This document shows, in pieces, positions 6,255-14,763 of a stretch of DNA of 20,252 bases (positions are counted from its first letter, which is position 1; every line of letters begins with the position of its first letter). The position numbers and the translations under genes are program-made. Source of the stretch: Pseudomonadota bacterium (lineage in GTDB: Bacteria; Pseudomonadota; Gammaproteobacteria; Steroidobacterales; Steroidobacteraceae); the NCBI GenBank assembly GCA_023457495.1, contig JAEWLQ010000084.1, positions 1-20,252 on the forward strand, written 5' to 3'. The notes under the pieces were generated by a model, which saw nothing but the letters and a program-made list of their open reading frames with translations, was not told where the DNA came from and did not search any database.

Positions 6255-7789
6255 GCGCCTGGCAGAACGTCTGTCCGGTCGACGACCTGGTCGACGGCAC
6301 CGGAGTGTGCGCACTCGTCGCGGGCCGGCAGATCGCCGTCTACATGGTCGATGGCCAGGTGTACGCGCTCGACAACTTCGATCCAGCGAGCCGCGCGAAC
6401 GTCCTGTCGCGCGGCCTGACCGGCGACCTGCAGAACGAACGCGTGGTGGCGTCGCCTATCTACAAGCATCACTACTCGCTCGCGTCCGGCCGCTGCATCG
6501 AAGACCCGACATTCAGCGTCGCGGCCTACGCCACGCGCATCGTCGACGGATTCGTGCAGATCGAGGCGCCGCGCGCGATGCGCCGCATCCGCCTCGTGGT
6601 CGCCGGCAACGGCATGGCCGGCATGCGCACCGTCGAAGAGCTGCTCAAGCTCGGCGTCGCGGACCGCTTCCACATCACCGTGTTCGGCGCCGAGCCGCGC
6701 GGTAACTACAACCGCATCCTGCTTTCGCCCGTGCTTTCGGGCGAACAGCAGGCTGACGACATCATGTTGCACCGGCCCACCTGGTACACGCGCCGCGGCA
6801 TCGCACTGCATTCCGGGGATCCGATCGTCGAGATCGATCGCAAGCGCCGCACCGTGCGTTCGAAGAGTGGCAAGGTCGCGCAATACGACCGGCTGCTGAT
6901 CGCGACGGGCTCGGATCCGATCGTGCTGCCGCTGCCGGGCAAGGATCTGCCGGGCGTGGTCACGTTCCGCGATCTCGACGATGTGAACCGCATGCTCGAG
7001 CGCTCGGGCGCCGGCCGGCGCGCCGTCGTGATCGGCGGCGGGTTGTTAGGGCTGGAGGCGGCTCACGGCCTTTCGCTGCGCGGCATGCACGTCACCGTCG
7101 TTCACCTGCTCGACACGCTCATGGAGCGCCAGCTCGACACCGCTGCCGGCGCGTTGCTGAAGTCCGCGCTCGAAAAGCGCGGGATCGAGTTCCGCATGTC
7201 CGCGAAGACCCAGGAAATCGTGGGCTCGGAGCGGGTGACCGGTGTGAAGTTCGCGGACGGCACGGCCGTGGATGCGGACCTTGTGGTCATGGCCGTCGGC
7301 GTGCGCCCGAACATGGAGCTGGCGAAGCGCGCGCACCTCGCCTGCGACCGCGGCATCCTCGTCGACGACACGCTGCAGACCTACGATCCGGCTATCTACG
7401 CGGTGGGCGAGTGCGTGCAGCACCGTCGCCAGACCTTCGGCCTGGTCGCGCCGCTGTGGGAGCAGGCGCGCATCTGCGCGCAGCACATCGCCGAGATCGG
7501 CGTGTCGCGATTCTCCGGCGCGATCAATGCTACGCAGCTCAAGGTGTCCGGCATCGAGGTGTTCTCCGCGGGCGATTTCTCGGAGAAGGCGAATCGCGAA
7601 TCCCTGGTGCTCTCCGACAAGCGCCGTGGTGTCTACAAGCGCATCGTGCTCGAAGGCAACAAGGTGTGCGGCGCCGTCCTGTTCGGCGATACGCGCGAGG
7701 CGAGCCGCCTGCGCGAGCTCATCGCCGACGGCACGGATGTCGGGCCGATCCGCGATTCGCTGCTGTTCGATTCGTCGGCCGCCGCTTGA
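6251..7789 (+). CDS. NirD small subunit fused to an FAD/NAD(P)H oxidoreductase
   Basis: 512 aa, a two-part protein. Residues 1-105 are NirD, a Rieske-like fold without iron-sulfur ligands: the usual Cys/His pairs are replaced around DNFDPASRAN (41-50) and SPIYKHHYS (68-76). Residues 113-512 form an FAD-dependent pyridine-nucleotide oxidoreductase like the NirB N-terminus or NasC/NasB electron-transfer subunits: G119-x-G121-x2-G124, ATG at 218-220, GGGLLG at 262-267, and a VGECVQH FAD motif. No BFD [2Fe-2S] domain follows, whereas NasA carries one. It probably passes NAD(P)H electrons to NasA while its NirD part contacts NirB. It overlaps nirB by 4 bases and directly precedes nasA. Confidence 0.92.
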   Translation: MSAWQNVCPVDDLVDGTGVCALVAGRQIAVYMVDGQVYALDNFDPASRANVLSRGLTGDLQNERVVASPIYKHHYSLASGRCIEDPTFSVAAYATRIVDGFVQIEAPRAMRRIRLVVAGNGMAGMRTVEELLKLGVADRFHITVFGAEPRGNYNRILLSPVLSGEQQADDIMLHRPTWYTRRGIALHSGDPIVEIDRKRRTVRSKSGKVAQYDRLLIATGSDPIVLPLPGKDLPGVVTFRDLDDVNRMLERSGAGRRAVVIGGGLLGLEAAHGLSLRGMHVTVVHLLDTLMERQLDTAAGALLKSALEKRGIEFRMSAKTQEIVGSERVTGVKFADGTAVDADLVVMAVGVRPNMELAKRAHLACDRGILVDDTLQTYDPAIYAVGECVQHRRQTFGLVAPLWEQARICAQHIAEIGVSRFSGAINATQLKVSGIEVFSAGDFSEKANRESLVLSDKRRGVYKRIVLEGNKVCGAVLFGDTREASRLRELIADGTDVGPIRDSLLFDSSAAA

Positions 7790-7794
7790 GGAAC

Positions 7795-10485
7795 GTGGAA
7801 GCGCCGGCAGCCACCCGCACCACCTGTCCCTACTGCGGCGTGGGCTGCGGCGTGCTGGCGACGCCGCGGCGGGATGCGGTCGATGTGCGCGGCGATCCGG
7901 CGCATCCCGCCAATCGCGGCAAGCTCTGCGTGAAGGGCAGCGCGCTCGGCGAGACCCTTGGCCTCGACGACCGGCTTCTGCATCCCAGGGTGTACGGCGC
8001 GCGCGCGACGTGGGATGCCGCGATTTTCACGGTTGCGAATGCATTCGCCCGAACCATCGAACGTCACGGACCGGACTCGGTGGCGTTTTATGTGTCCGGA
8101 CAGCTTCTCACCGAGGACTACTACGTCGCGAACAAGCTCATGAAGGGCTACATCGGCGCGGCCAATATCGACACGAACTCGCGCCTGTGCATGGCCTCGG
8201 CGGTCGCCGGCCACAAGCGTGCCCTTGGCGAAGACGTGGTGCCGGTGAGTTACGAGGATCTCGAGCGCACGGATCTCGTCGTGTTGGTGGGCTCGAACAC
8301 GGCCTGGTGCCATCCGATCATCCTGCAACGGTTGATGGCGGCGCGCGAGGCGCGGCCGGCCATGAAGATCGTCGCACTGGATCCGCGCCGCACGGCGACC
8401 ACGCAACTCGCGGACCTTCACCTGCCGCTGGCCGCCGGCACGGACGTGCACCTGTTCAATGGTCTGCTCGTGTGGTTGGCGGATCATGGTCATCTCGATC
8501 GCGAATTCATCGCGGCGCACACCAGCGGTTTCGACGAAGCGCTCGCCGCCGCGCGCGAGGGCGGCGGCTCGATCGTGGACGTGGCGCGCGAGTGCCGGCT
8601 CGACGTGCCGCAAGTCGAGCAATTCTTCAAACTATTCGCCGAGACGCCAGCGACCATCACCGCGTTCTCTCAGGGCGTGAATCAAAGTTCCGCGGGCACC
8701 GACAAGGTCAACGCCATCATCAATTGTCACCTCGCGACTGGCCGGATCGGCAAGCCGGGCGCGGGGCCGTTCTCGGTGACGGGACAACCCAATGCCATGG
8801 GCGGGCGCGAGGTCGGTGGCTTCGTGAATACACTCGCCGCACACGTCGACCTGCACGACGAGCCAGGCCGCGCCGCCGTGCAGCAGTTCTGGGACAGCCC
8901 GTCGATCGCCTCGCGGCAGGGACCGAAGGCGGTCGAGATGTTCGAGCAGATCCATGCCGGCAAGATCAAGGCGGTCTGGATCATGGCGACGAACCCGGTA
9001 GTCAGCCTGCCCGACGCCGACAGGGTGCGCGAGGCGCTGCGGCGTTGCGAGTTCGTTGCCGTTTCCGACGTCATGGGCAACACGGACACCGCGGAGTTCG
9101 CGCACGTGCTGCTGCCCGCGCTCGCCTGGGGCGAGAAAGACGGCATGGTCACGAACTCCGATCGCACGATGTCGCGGCAGCGGCCCTTTCTACCCGCGCC
9201 CGGCGAGGCGCGCGCGGACTGGCGCATCGTCTGCGACGTCGCGCGCGCGATGGGATTTTCCGGCTTCGATTTCGCGACGCCGCACGAGGTGTTCCGCGAA
9301 CACGTCCGGCTCACGGCGCACGCCAATCACGGCAGGCGCGCGCTGGATCTCGGCGCCTGGTCGGACATCACCGCCGAGGAATTCGAGCGTTGGCAACCGG
9401 CGGCATGGCCGATGGCGTCATCGCGCGAGTCCGCGCGCGGTCCGATGTTCGCGGACGGCAAGTTCCTGCATGCCGACGGGCGCGCGCGTTTCGTCGCGCT
9501 CACGCCGCGTATGCCAGGCAACGCGCCCACGCTCGAGTTTCCGCTGGTGCTCAACACCGGGCGCGTGCGCGATCACTGGCACACGATGACGCGCACGGGA
9601 AAATCGGCGCGCCTGTCGGCGCACATCGCCGAGCCGTACGTGGAGCTGAATACCGCGGACGCATTGCGATACGCGGTGCGCGCCGGCGAACTCGCGACGC
9701 TGCGCACGCGCTGGGGCTCGATGGTGGTGCGCGTGCGCACCGGCGCGGATGTGCCGTCCGGCATGGTGTTCGCGCCTATCCACTGGAATCGGGCCTTCGC
9801 ATCCGATGCGCGCGTCGGCGCGTTGACGAATCCGGTCGTCGACCCGGTTTCCGGTGAGCCAGAGCTCAAGCACACGCCCGTGGCGATCGAGCACTTCGAG
9901 GCGGAGTGGTTCGGCGTGATGTTGACGCGCAGCTCGCGCCCGCCGCCGGTGACGCAGTGGTGGACGAAGGTGCAGGGCGAGAAGTTCGTGCGTTACGAGC
10001 TCGCCGGCAATCACGCGCGTGACTGGTCGACGGAGGCGCGGCGACTGCTCGGTGTGCCGGCGGACGGTGAAGTATCCAACGTCGACTGGATCGAATACCA
10101 CGAGCCCAAGCGGCACGTGTACCGCGCGGCGTGGTTCGTCGACGACCGGCTGGAGGCGTGCATCTACTTCGATCGCCGCCCGTCCTTGCCCGAACGCGGC
10201 TGGCTCGCGCGCTTGTTTGGCGGCCGCAAGCTCGATGCCGCCGCGCGCGCCGCGATTCTCGCCGGCCGCGCGATCGAAGGCGCGGACCAGGGCGCGCTCG
10301 TGTGTTCGTGTTTCGGCATCGGACGCAATCCGATCGCCGCCTGCGCACGCGAGCTCGGCGCGGCCGCGACGCCGGTCGAGATCGGCAAACGCCTAAAGTG
10401 CGGCACGAACTGCGGCTCCTGCGTCCCCGAAATCCAGGCCATCATCGCCGACACCGCGAAAATGGGGACATTCCTCGTTTCCTAG
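7795..10485 (+). CDS. nasA: Assimilatory nitrate reductase, molybdopterin catalytic subunit
   Basis: About 896 aa from GTG 7795; TTG at 7786, overlapping the upstream stop, is an alternative start. It reduces nitrate to nitrite in the cytoplasm. The N-terminal [4Fe-4S] ligands are C11-x2-C14-x3-C18 and C45 (KLCVKGS). NSRLCMASAV holds the presumed molybdenum ligand C132. Bis-MGD domains follow, with GTDVHLFNGLL and TGQPNAMGGREVGG, then a C-terminal molydopterin-binding domain starting at LVLNTGRVRDHWHTMT. A BFD-like [2Fe-2S] domain closes the protein (C837-x-C839, C873-x2-C876), as in NasA/NasC types lacking a separate ferredoxin. There is no Tat signal. The last residues (KMGTFLVS) and the TAG are encoded by a repeat element. 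Confidence 0.96.
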   Translation: MEAPAATRTTCPYCGVGCGVLATPRRDAVDVRGDPAHPANRGKLCVKGSALGETLGLDDRLLHPRVYGARATWDAAIFTVANAFARTIERHGPDSVAFYVSGQLLTEDYYVANKLMKGYIGAANIDTNSRLCMASAVAGHKRALGEDVVPVSYEDLERTDLVVLVGSNTAWCHPIILQRLMAAREARPAMKIVALDPRRTATTQLADLHLPLAAGTDVHLFNGLLVWLADHGHLDREFIAAHTSGFDEALAAAREGGGSIVDVARECRLDVPQVEQFFKLFAETPATITAFSQGVNQSSAGTDKVNAIINCHLATGRIGKPGAGPFSVTGQPNAMGGREVGGFVNTLAAHVDLHDEPGRAAVQQFWDSPSIASRQGPKAVEMFEQIHAGKIKAVWIMATNPVVSLPDADRVREALRRCEFVAVSDVMGNTDTAEFAHVLLPALAWGEKDGMVTNSDRTMSRQRPFLPAPGEARADWRIVCDVARAMGFSGFDFATPHEVFREHVRLTAHANHGRRALDLGAWSDITAEEFERWQPAAWPMASSRESARGPMFADGKFLHADGRARFVALTPRMPGNAPTLEFPLVLNTGRVRDHWHTMTRTGKSARLSAHIAEPYVELNTADALRYAVRAGELATLRTRWGSMVVRVRTGADVPSGMVFAPIHWNRAFASDARVGALTNPVVDPVSGEPELKHTPVAIEHFEAEWFGVMLTRSSRPPPVTQWWTKVQGEKFVRYELAGNHARDWSTEARRLLGVPADGEVSNVDWIEYHEPKRHVYRAAWFVDDRLEACIYFDRRPSLPERGWLARLFGGRKLDAAARAAILAGRAIEGADQGALVCSCFGIGRNPIAACARELGAAATPVEIGKRLKCGTNCGSCVPEIQAIIADTAKMGTFLVS

Positions 10486-10504
10486 GAAAAGGGGACAGAC
10501 CTCG
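10461..10504 (+). repeat. Palindromic repeat, single unit, overlapping the nasA 3' end
   Basis: The unit starts AATGGGGACATTCC, has the core CGTTTCCTAGGAAAA, and ends GGGGACAGACCTCG. Over about 42 bases it matches the right-hand arm of the repeat at 14764-14860 (reverse strand) with roughly three differences. It supplies the nasA stop codon inside CCTAGG. It lies between the convergent ends of nasA and the acidic-protein gene, where its stem could also act in mRNA 3'-end formation. It looks REP-like; the family was not identified. Confidence 0.8.
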
Positions 10505-10521
10505 CGAGCGGGCAGCGCCTT

Positions 10522-10875
10522 CTAGTCGTCCTCGCCGAGCTGCTCGCGCACCACCTCGTCGATCTCCTCGTCGGTGATGCCGAAGCGCGCTTCTTCCGCC
10601 TGATCGAGCCCGTCGCCGAGTCCCGCCTCATCGGCATTGACGATGCGGTCGGGAGTCAGGTCCTCGCCCGCGAGCTCGTTCGAATCCTGTTCGACGTCGA
10701 GGCGCTCGCCTGTGCCGTATCGGTCGCTGGTGCTGTCGAGGCCGCCAACGCCGACCATGTCCGCGCCCGTATCGGAACTGTCGCTGGGGCCGAGCGAGCG
10801 GATGTCGTGACCTTTGAGGACTTCCTCGTCCTGGTCCGGAACTCGCGCGGGATTGGGTTTGCGTTTCGCGGTCAT
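10522..10875 (-). CDS. Acidic, low-complexity conserved hypothetical protein
   Basis: 117 aa, strongly acidic after a basic N-terminus (MTAKRKPNPARVP). The motif LGPSDSSDTGADMVG (residues 28-42), followed by DSTSDRYGTGER, resembles small hypothetical proteins I recall from pseudomonads and related bacteria with LGPSDSSDSGSD segments. No catalytic motif, membrane helix or signal peptide is seen; it is probably largely disordered until the C-terminal helix (ITDEEIDEVVREQLGED). A GAGGAA ribosome-binding site precedes the ATG. It is convergent with nasA and divergent from the isomerase-like gene. Function unknown. Confidence 0.72.
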   Translation of the reverse strand: MTAKRKPNPARVPDQDEEVLKGHDIRSLGPSDSSDTGADMVGVGGLDSTSDRYGTGERLDVEQDSNELAGEDLTPDRIVNADEAGLGDGLDQAEEARFGITDEEIDEVVREQLGEDD

Positions 10876-11130
10876 GGGGGCTTCCTCAGGGGTGATATCC
10901 CGTTCGAGCGCGTCTGTGCGCCTCAGTGCCCGAACCCTGGAATCACCACGCGTAGGAACACGCGCAGGTCGACGCTGAATAAATCATACAAATTGGGGTA
11001 TCTTCGCGGCCGGGCATTCACGACGAGTCGGCGACGGAACCATTCATCGGCGATATTGATTCGCGTATCCGTTGCGATAACCCAACTAACCGATATCGTC
11101 GACAGATAGAGTTTGTCTCAGGGGGGCGTG
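10876..11130. other. Divergent intergenic region, promoters not clearly resolved
   Basis: This 255-base spacer separates two divergently transcribed genes and contains the most AT-rich patch nearby (about 10978-11000, AATAAATCATACAAATT). A TATGAT on the minus strand (10983-10988) could be a -10 for the acidic-protein gene, but no matching -35 is visible. On the plus strand TTGCGA (11072-11077), 16 bases, then TATCGT (11094-11099) is a weak sigma-70 candidate. GGGGGG at 11121-11126 is the likely ribosome-binding site for ATG 11131. Confidence 0.25.
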
Positions 11131-12042
11131 ATGACGAGCAGACGAGGATTTCTGCGACATTCGATGGCGGCCGGCGCACTCGCCGCGGCGGCATCTTCCC
11201 TGCCGGCTTTCGGACGCAAGGCAAAGCTGCCGCACACGTTCAAGCTCAAGTACGCGCCGCACTTCGGCATGTTCAAGGCCCACGCGGGTGACGATCACGT
11301 CGCTCAGCTCGAGTTCATGGCGGCGCAGGGTTTCCGCGGGTTCGAGGACAACGACCTCATGCGCCGCCCGGTCGACGTGCAGGAGAAGATAGGCGCGACG
11401 CTCGCGCGGCTCGGCATGACGATGGGCGTGTTCGTCATCGACGGCGGCGACAACTGGAAAACGTCGCTCGCGACCGGCAAGGCGGAGTTCCGCGACAAAT
11501 TCCTCGACACCTGCCGCAAGGCGGTCGATGTCGCGAAGCGCGTGAACGCGCGCTGGGCCACCGTGGTGCCCGGCTACTTCGAACGCAAACTGCCCATCGG
11601 CATCCAGACCGGCCACGTGATCGACACGCTGCGCGCGGGCGCGGAGATCCTCGCGCCTCACAACCTGACCATGGTGCTCGAACCGCTGTCCGACAACCCG
11701 GACCTGTTCCTGCGTACCTCGGACCAGGCGTACGCCATCTGCCGCGCGGTAGATAGTCCGGCCTGCAAGATCCTCTACGACATGTACCACATGCAGAGGA
11801 ACGAGGGCGACATCATCGCCAACATCGATCGCGCCTGGAGCGAGATCGCGTACTTCCAGATCGGCGACAACCCCGGCCGCAAGGAGCCGGGCACGGGCGA
11901 GATGAATTACCGCAATCTCTTCCGGCACATCAGCTCGAAGGGATTCGACGGCATTTTCGGCATGGAACACGGCAACGCGCAGCCCGGCAAGGAAGGCGAG
12001 ATTGCGTTGATCGACGCCTACGTAGCGGCCGACACTTTCTAG
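11131..12042 (+). CDS. Tat-exported TIM-barrel protein, hydroxypyruvate isomerase-like
   Basis: 303 aa from ATG 11131, chosen for the GGGGGG ribosome-binding site and because the Tat motif then sits at the N-terminus (TSRRGFLRHS, residues 2-11, followed by an Ala-rich segment ending near SLPAFG). The rest is a xylose-isomerase-like TIM barrel of the hydroxypyruvate isomerase type: LEPLSD with E184, YDMYHMQ with D217 and H220, QIGDNPGRKEPGTGE with E257, and GMEHGN with E279 are the expected metal/catalytic positions. Cytoplasmic Hyi enzymes lack such a leader, so a periplasmic sugar or keto-sugar substrate is likely but unidentified. It lies 9 bases upstream of the PVC-type cytochrome gene, in one operon. 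Confidence 0.85.
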   Translation: MTSRRGFLRHSMAAGALAAAASSLPAFGRKAKLPHTFKLKYAPHFGMFKAHAGDDHVAQLEFMAAQGFRGFEDNDLMRRPVDVQEKIGATLARLGMTMGVFVIDGGDNWKTSLATGKAEFRDKFLDTCRKAVDVAKRVNARWATVVPGYFERKLPIGIQTGHVIDTLRAGAEILAPHNLTMVLEPLSDNPDLFLRTSDQAYAICRAVDSPACKILYDMYHMQRNEGDIIANIDRAWSEIAYFQIGDNPGRKEPGTGEMNYRNLFRHISSKGFDGIFGMEHGNAQPGKEGEIALIDAYVAADTF

Positions 12043-12051
12043 GAGCCTCGC

Positions 12052-14754
12052 ATGACAACTTCCCTGCGCGCGAAATGCGCGCTGCTCGCAATCTGTGCCG
12101 GTTCGACCATCGCCGCCACGCCGCCACCGGCGCAGCCCGCGGATTCCGCGCCGCGCCTCGTGCCGCTCGACATCTTCACCGTGCCGGCGGACCTCGAAGT
12201 CACCGTCTGGGCGCAGTCGCCGATGCTCAAGAACCCGACCAACATCGACATCGATGCGCAGGGGCGCATCTGGGTGACGGAGGGCGTGAACTACCGCCGT
12301 CACAAGGACCGCGATCCGAAGGGCGACCGCGTGGTGATCCTCGAGGACACCGACGGTGACGGTCGCGCGGATACATCGAGCGTGTTCGTGCAGGAGCCGA
12401 TGCTGGTCGCGCCGCTCGGCGTCGCCGTGATCGACAACAAGATCATCGTGTCGAACGCGCCCGATCTCATCGTCTACACGGACGTGAACCGCGACCGCAA
12501 ATTCGATCCCGCCGTCGACAAGCGCGAAGTGCTGCTCACGGGCTTCGACGGCCGCAATCACGATCACGCGCTGCACTCGGTGACGTTCGGGCCGGATGGC
12601 CGCTGGTACTTCAGCCAGGGCAACGCCGGCGCGTTCTTCACGGATCGCAGTGGCAAGACGTTCCGCATCGGCAGTGCCTATGACCCGGTGCCGGATGGCG
12701 GCGCGCAACCGGTGTATGGACCGCGACCGTCGTCCTACGCCGGCGCACGCAGCGACGATGGGCACGTGTACGTCGGTGGCTTCGCCGCGCGCATGCAGCC
12801 TGATGGCACGGGCGTCGAGATCGTCGGCCACAACTTCCGCAACAGCTACGAGCAGACGGTCACGAGCTTCGGCGACATCTTCCACAACGACAACGACGAC
12901 CCGCCGGCCTGTCGGACTACCTACCTGATGGAGTACGGCAACCTCGGCTGGTTCTCGCGCGATGGCAAACGCTTCTGGCCCGCGGACCGCCGGCCCGGGC
13001 AGTCGATCCCGACCGCCGAGTGGCGCCAGGAAGATCCGGGCGTGATTCCCGCGGGCGACGTCTATGGCGGCGGTGCGCCGACCGGCATCGTGTTCAACGA
13101 GGGCGACGGCCTCGGCAAGAAATACCGCGGTCTGCTGCTGTCCGCGGAGGCGGCGCGCAACACGATCTTCGGATACTTCCCGAAAGCCGAAGGCGCGGGC
13201 TACCGGCTCGATCGCTTCGACTTCCTGACCAGCAACAAGGCGCAGGTTTTCGCGGGCACGGACTTCAAGGGCGGCAAGGTCAACGAAGAGATCCAGACGT
13301 TCTTCCGTCCCTCCGATGTCGCGGTCGGTCCGGATGGCGCCATCTACGTCGCCGACTGGTTCGATCCTCGCGTGGGCGGCCACGACGACAAGGACGACAC
13401 CACGTCGGGGGCTATCTACCGCATCGCGCCCAAGGGCTTCAAGCCGCGCATCCCGCAGTTCGACGCGTCGACGCTCGACGGGCAGGTGACGGCGCTGCGC
13501 AGCGCGGCGGTCAACGTGCGCAAGCTCGGCTTCGACGGGCTGGCGGCGCGCGGCGCGGAGGCGCTGCCGGCGGTCACGAAGTTGCTCGACGACGAGAATC
13601 CGTACATCCGCGGGCGTGCCGTATGGCTGCTCACGCGGTTGGGACCCGAGGGCGTCGCCAAGGTCGAAGGTTTGCTGTCCAGCAATGACGCGATGCTGCG
13701 CGTGACCTCGTATCGCGCGCTTCGGCAGGTGGACCGTGCGCAGGCGCATGCCGCCAAACTCGCGCGCGATCCTTCTCCGGCGGTGCGCCGCGAAGTCGCG
13801 CTGTCGCAGCGCGACGTGCCCTTCGAGGCATCTCGCGAAGTGCTGCTGGCGCTGGCGGCCGGCTACGACGGCGCGGATCGCAGCTATCTCGAAGCCTGGG
13901 GCATCGGCGCGACGAACAAGGAAGCGGACTTGTATGCGGCGCTGGCCGCGACGGCGCCGAGTGGTGATGCGGCGAGCTGGCCGCGCAAGTATTCGGATCT
14001 CGTGTGGCGCTTGACGCCCGCGGCGGCGGTGAATGCGTTCTCGACGCGCGCGCAGGCGGCCTCGTTGCCGGCCGGCGAGCGCACGAAGTCGATCACCGCG
14101 CTCGGATTCATTCCGACGAGCGAGTCGGCGTCGGCGCTGCTCGACATCGCGCAGCAGGGCAGCCGCGATCTGCGCGAGAACCCCGCGTTGTGGTGGCTGC
14201 TCAACTACAAGAGCACGCGTTGGGCGGATGCCGGTGTCGACGCCGAGCTCAAGCGCCGCGGCTTGTTCGATCCGGACGCGGTGACGATTACCGAGGTCAC
14301 GGTCCCGGCGCCGTCGCAGCCCGCGGCGCTGCCGGCGATCGCGGACATCGTCAAACTACGCGGCGACGCGAAGCGCGGCGCGACCGCGGCGGCGGCCTGC
14401 ATCATGTGTCATCGCATCAATGGCCAGGGCGCGGACTACGGTCCGGCGATCGAGGGCTTCGCGAGCCGGCAGACGAGGGATGTCGTGATCACCGCGATCG
14501 TGAATCCGTCGAACGATATCGCGCATGGCTACGACGGCACGGAAGTCACGCTGGTCGACGGCCGGAAGGTGCACGGGCTCGTGCTGAGCGGCGGCAATCC
14601 GCTGATCATCCAGAGCACCGGCGGCGTCACGCAGATGATTCCTGCGAGCCAGATCAAGGAGCGCAAGCGCCTCGGCCGTTCACTGATGCTCAGCGCGGAG
14701 CAGCTAGGCCTGACCGCCCAGCAAGTCGCCGATATCGCCGCCTATTTAAAGTAG
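12052..14754 (+). CDS. PVC-type beta-propeller / HEAT / cytochrome c protein, putative membrane-associated dehydrogenase
   Basis: 900 aa. A Sec signal peptide (residues 1-22) precedes a glucose/sorbosone-dehydrogenase-like beta-propeller (about 35-460; NPTNIDIDAQGRIWVTEG, EDTDGDGRADTSSVF, VGPDGAIYVADWFDPR). Alpha-helical HEAT-like repeats follow (about 475-640), then a C-terminal cytochrome c domain with C783-I-M-C786-H787 (about 765-900), of the type described as a Planctomycete/Verrucomicrobium heme-binding domain. The combination implies periplasmic oxidation of a sugar or polyol with electrons passed to the covalent heme. AGGAG at 12042-12046 is the ribosome-binding site. Paired with the Tat-exported isomerase-like protein, it probably works on the same substrate. 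Nothing links it to nitrate. Confidence 0.88.
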   Translation: MTTSLRAKCALLAICAGSTIAATPPPAQPADSAPRLVPLDIFTVPADLEVTVWAQSPMLKNPTNIDIDAQGRIWVTEGVNYRRHKDRDPKGDRVVILEDTDGDGRADTSSVFVQEPMLVAPLGVAVIDNKIIVSNAPDLIVYTDVNRDRKFDPAVDKREVLLTGFDGRNHDHALHSVTFGPDGRWYFSQGNAGAFFTDRSGKTFRIGSAYDPVPDGGAQPVYGPRPSSYAGARSDDGHVYVGGFAARMQPDGTGVEIVGHNFRNSYEQTVTSFGDIFHNDNDDPPACRTTYLMEYGNLGWFSRDGKRFWPADRRPGQSIPTAEWRQEDPGVIPAGDVYGGGAPTGIVFNEGDGLGKKYRGLLLSAEAARNTIFGYFPKAEGAGYRLDRFDFLTSNKAQVFAGTDFKGGKVNEEIQTFFRPSDVAVGPDGAIYVADWFDPRVGGHDDKDDTTSGAIYRIAPKGFKPRIPQFDASTLDGQVTALRSAAVNVRKLGFDGLAARGAEALPAVTKLLDDENPYIRGRAVWLLTRLGPEGVAKVEGLLSSNDAMLRVTSYRALRQVDRAQAHAAKLARDPSPAVRREVALSQRDVPFEASREVLLALAAGYDGADRSYLEAWGIGATNKEADLYAALAATAPSGDAASWPRKYSDLVWRLTPAAAVNAFSTRAQAASLPAGERTKSITALGFIPTSESASALLDIAQQGSRDLRENPALWWLLNYKSTRWADAGVDAELKRRGLFDPDAVTITEVTVPAPSQPAALPAIADIVKLRGDAKRGATAAAACIMCHRINGQGADYGPAIEGFASRQTRDVVITAIVNPSNDIAHGYDGTEVTLVDGRKVHGLVLSGGNPLIIQSTGGVTQMIPASQIKERKRLGRSLMLSAEQLGLTAQQVADIAAYLK

Positions 14755-14763
14755 TGGGGAAGT

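Noticed and set aside
3930..6314. Two long minus-strand frames (3930-5114 and 5115-6314)
   Set aside because: Both are antisense to nirB, which has complete cofactor motifs; neither resembles a known protein.
7272..9857. 861-codon open frame on the plus strand
   Set aside because: It is out of frame with the NirD-fusion and nasA genes, is extremely Arg/Ala/Ser-rich, and has no domain; it is a shadow of the real genes.
11086..13749. 887-codon open frame on the minus strand
   Set aside because: It lies opposite the isomerase-like and cytochrome genes, whose plus-strand products have clear motifs. Long antisense frames are expected in GC-rich coding DNA; the translation is Arg/Val/Asp-rich with no recognisable domain.
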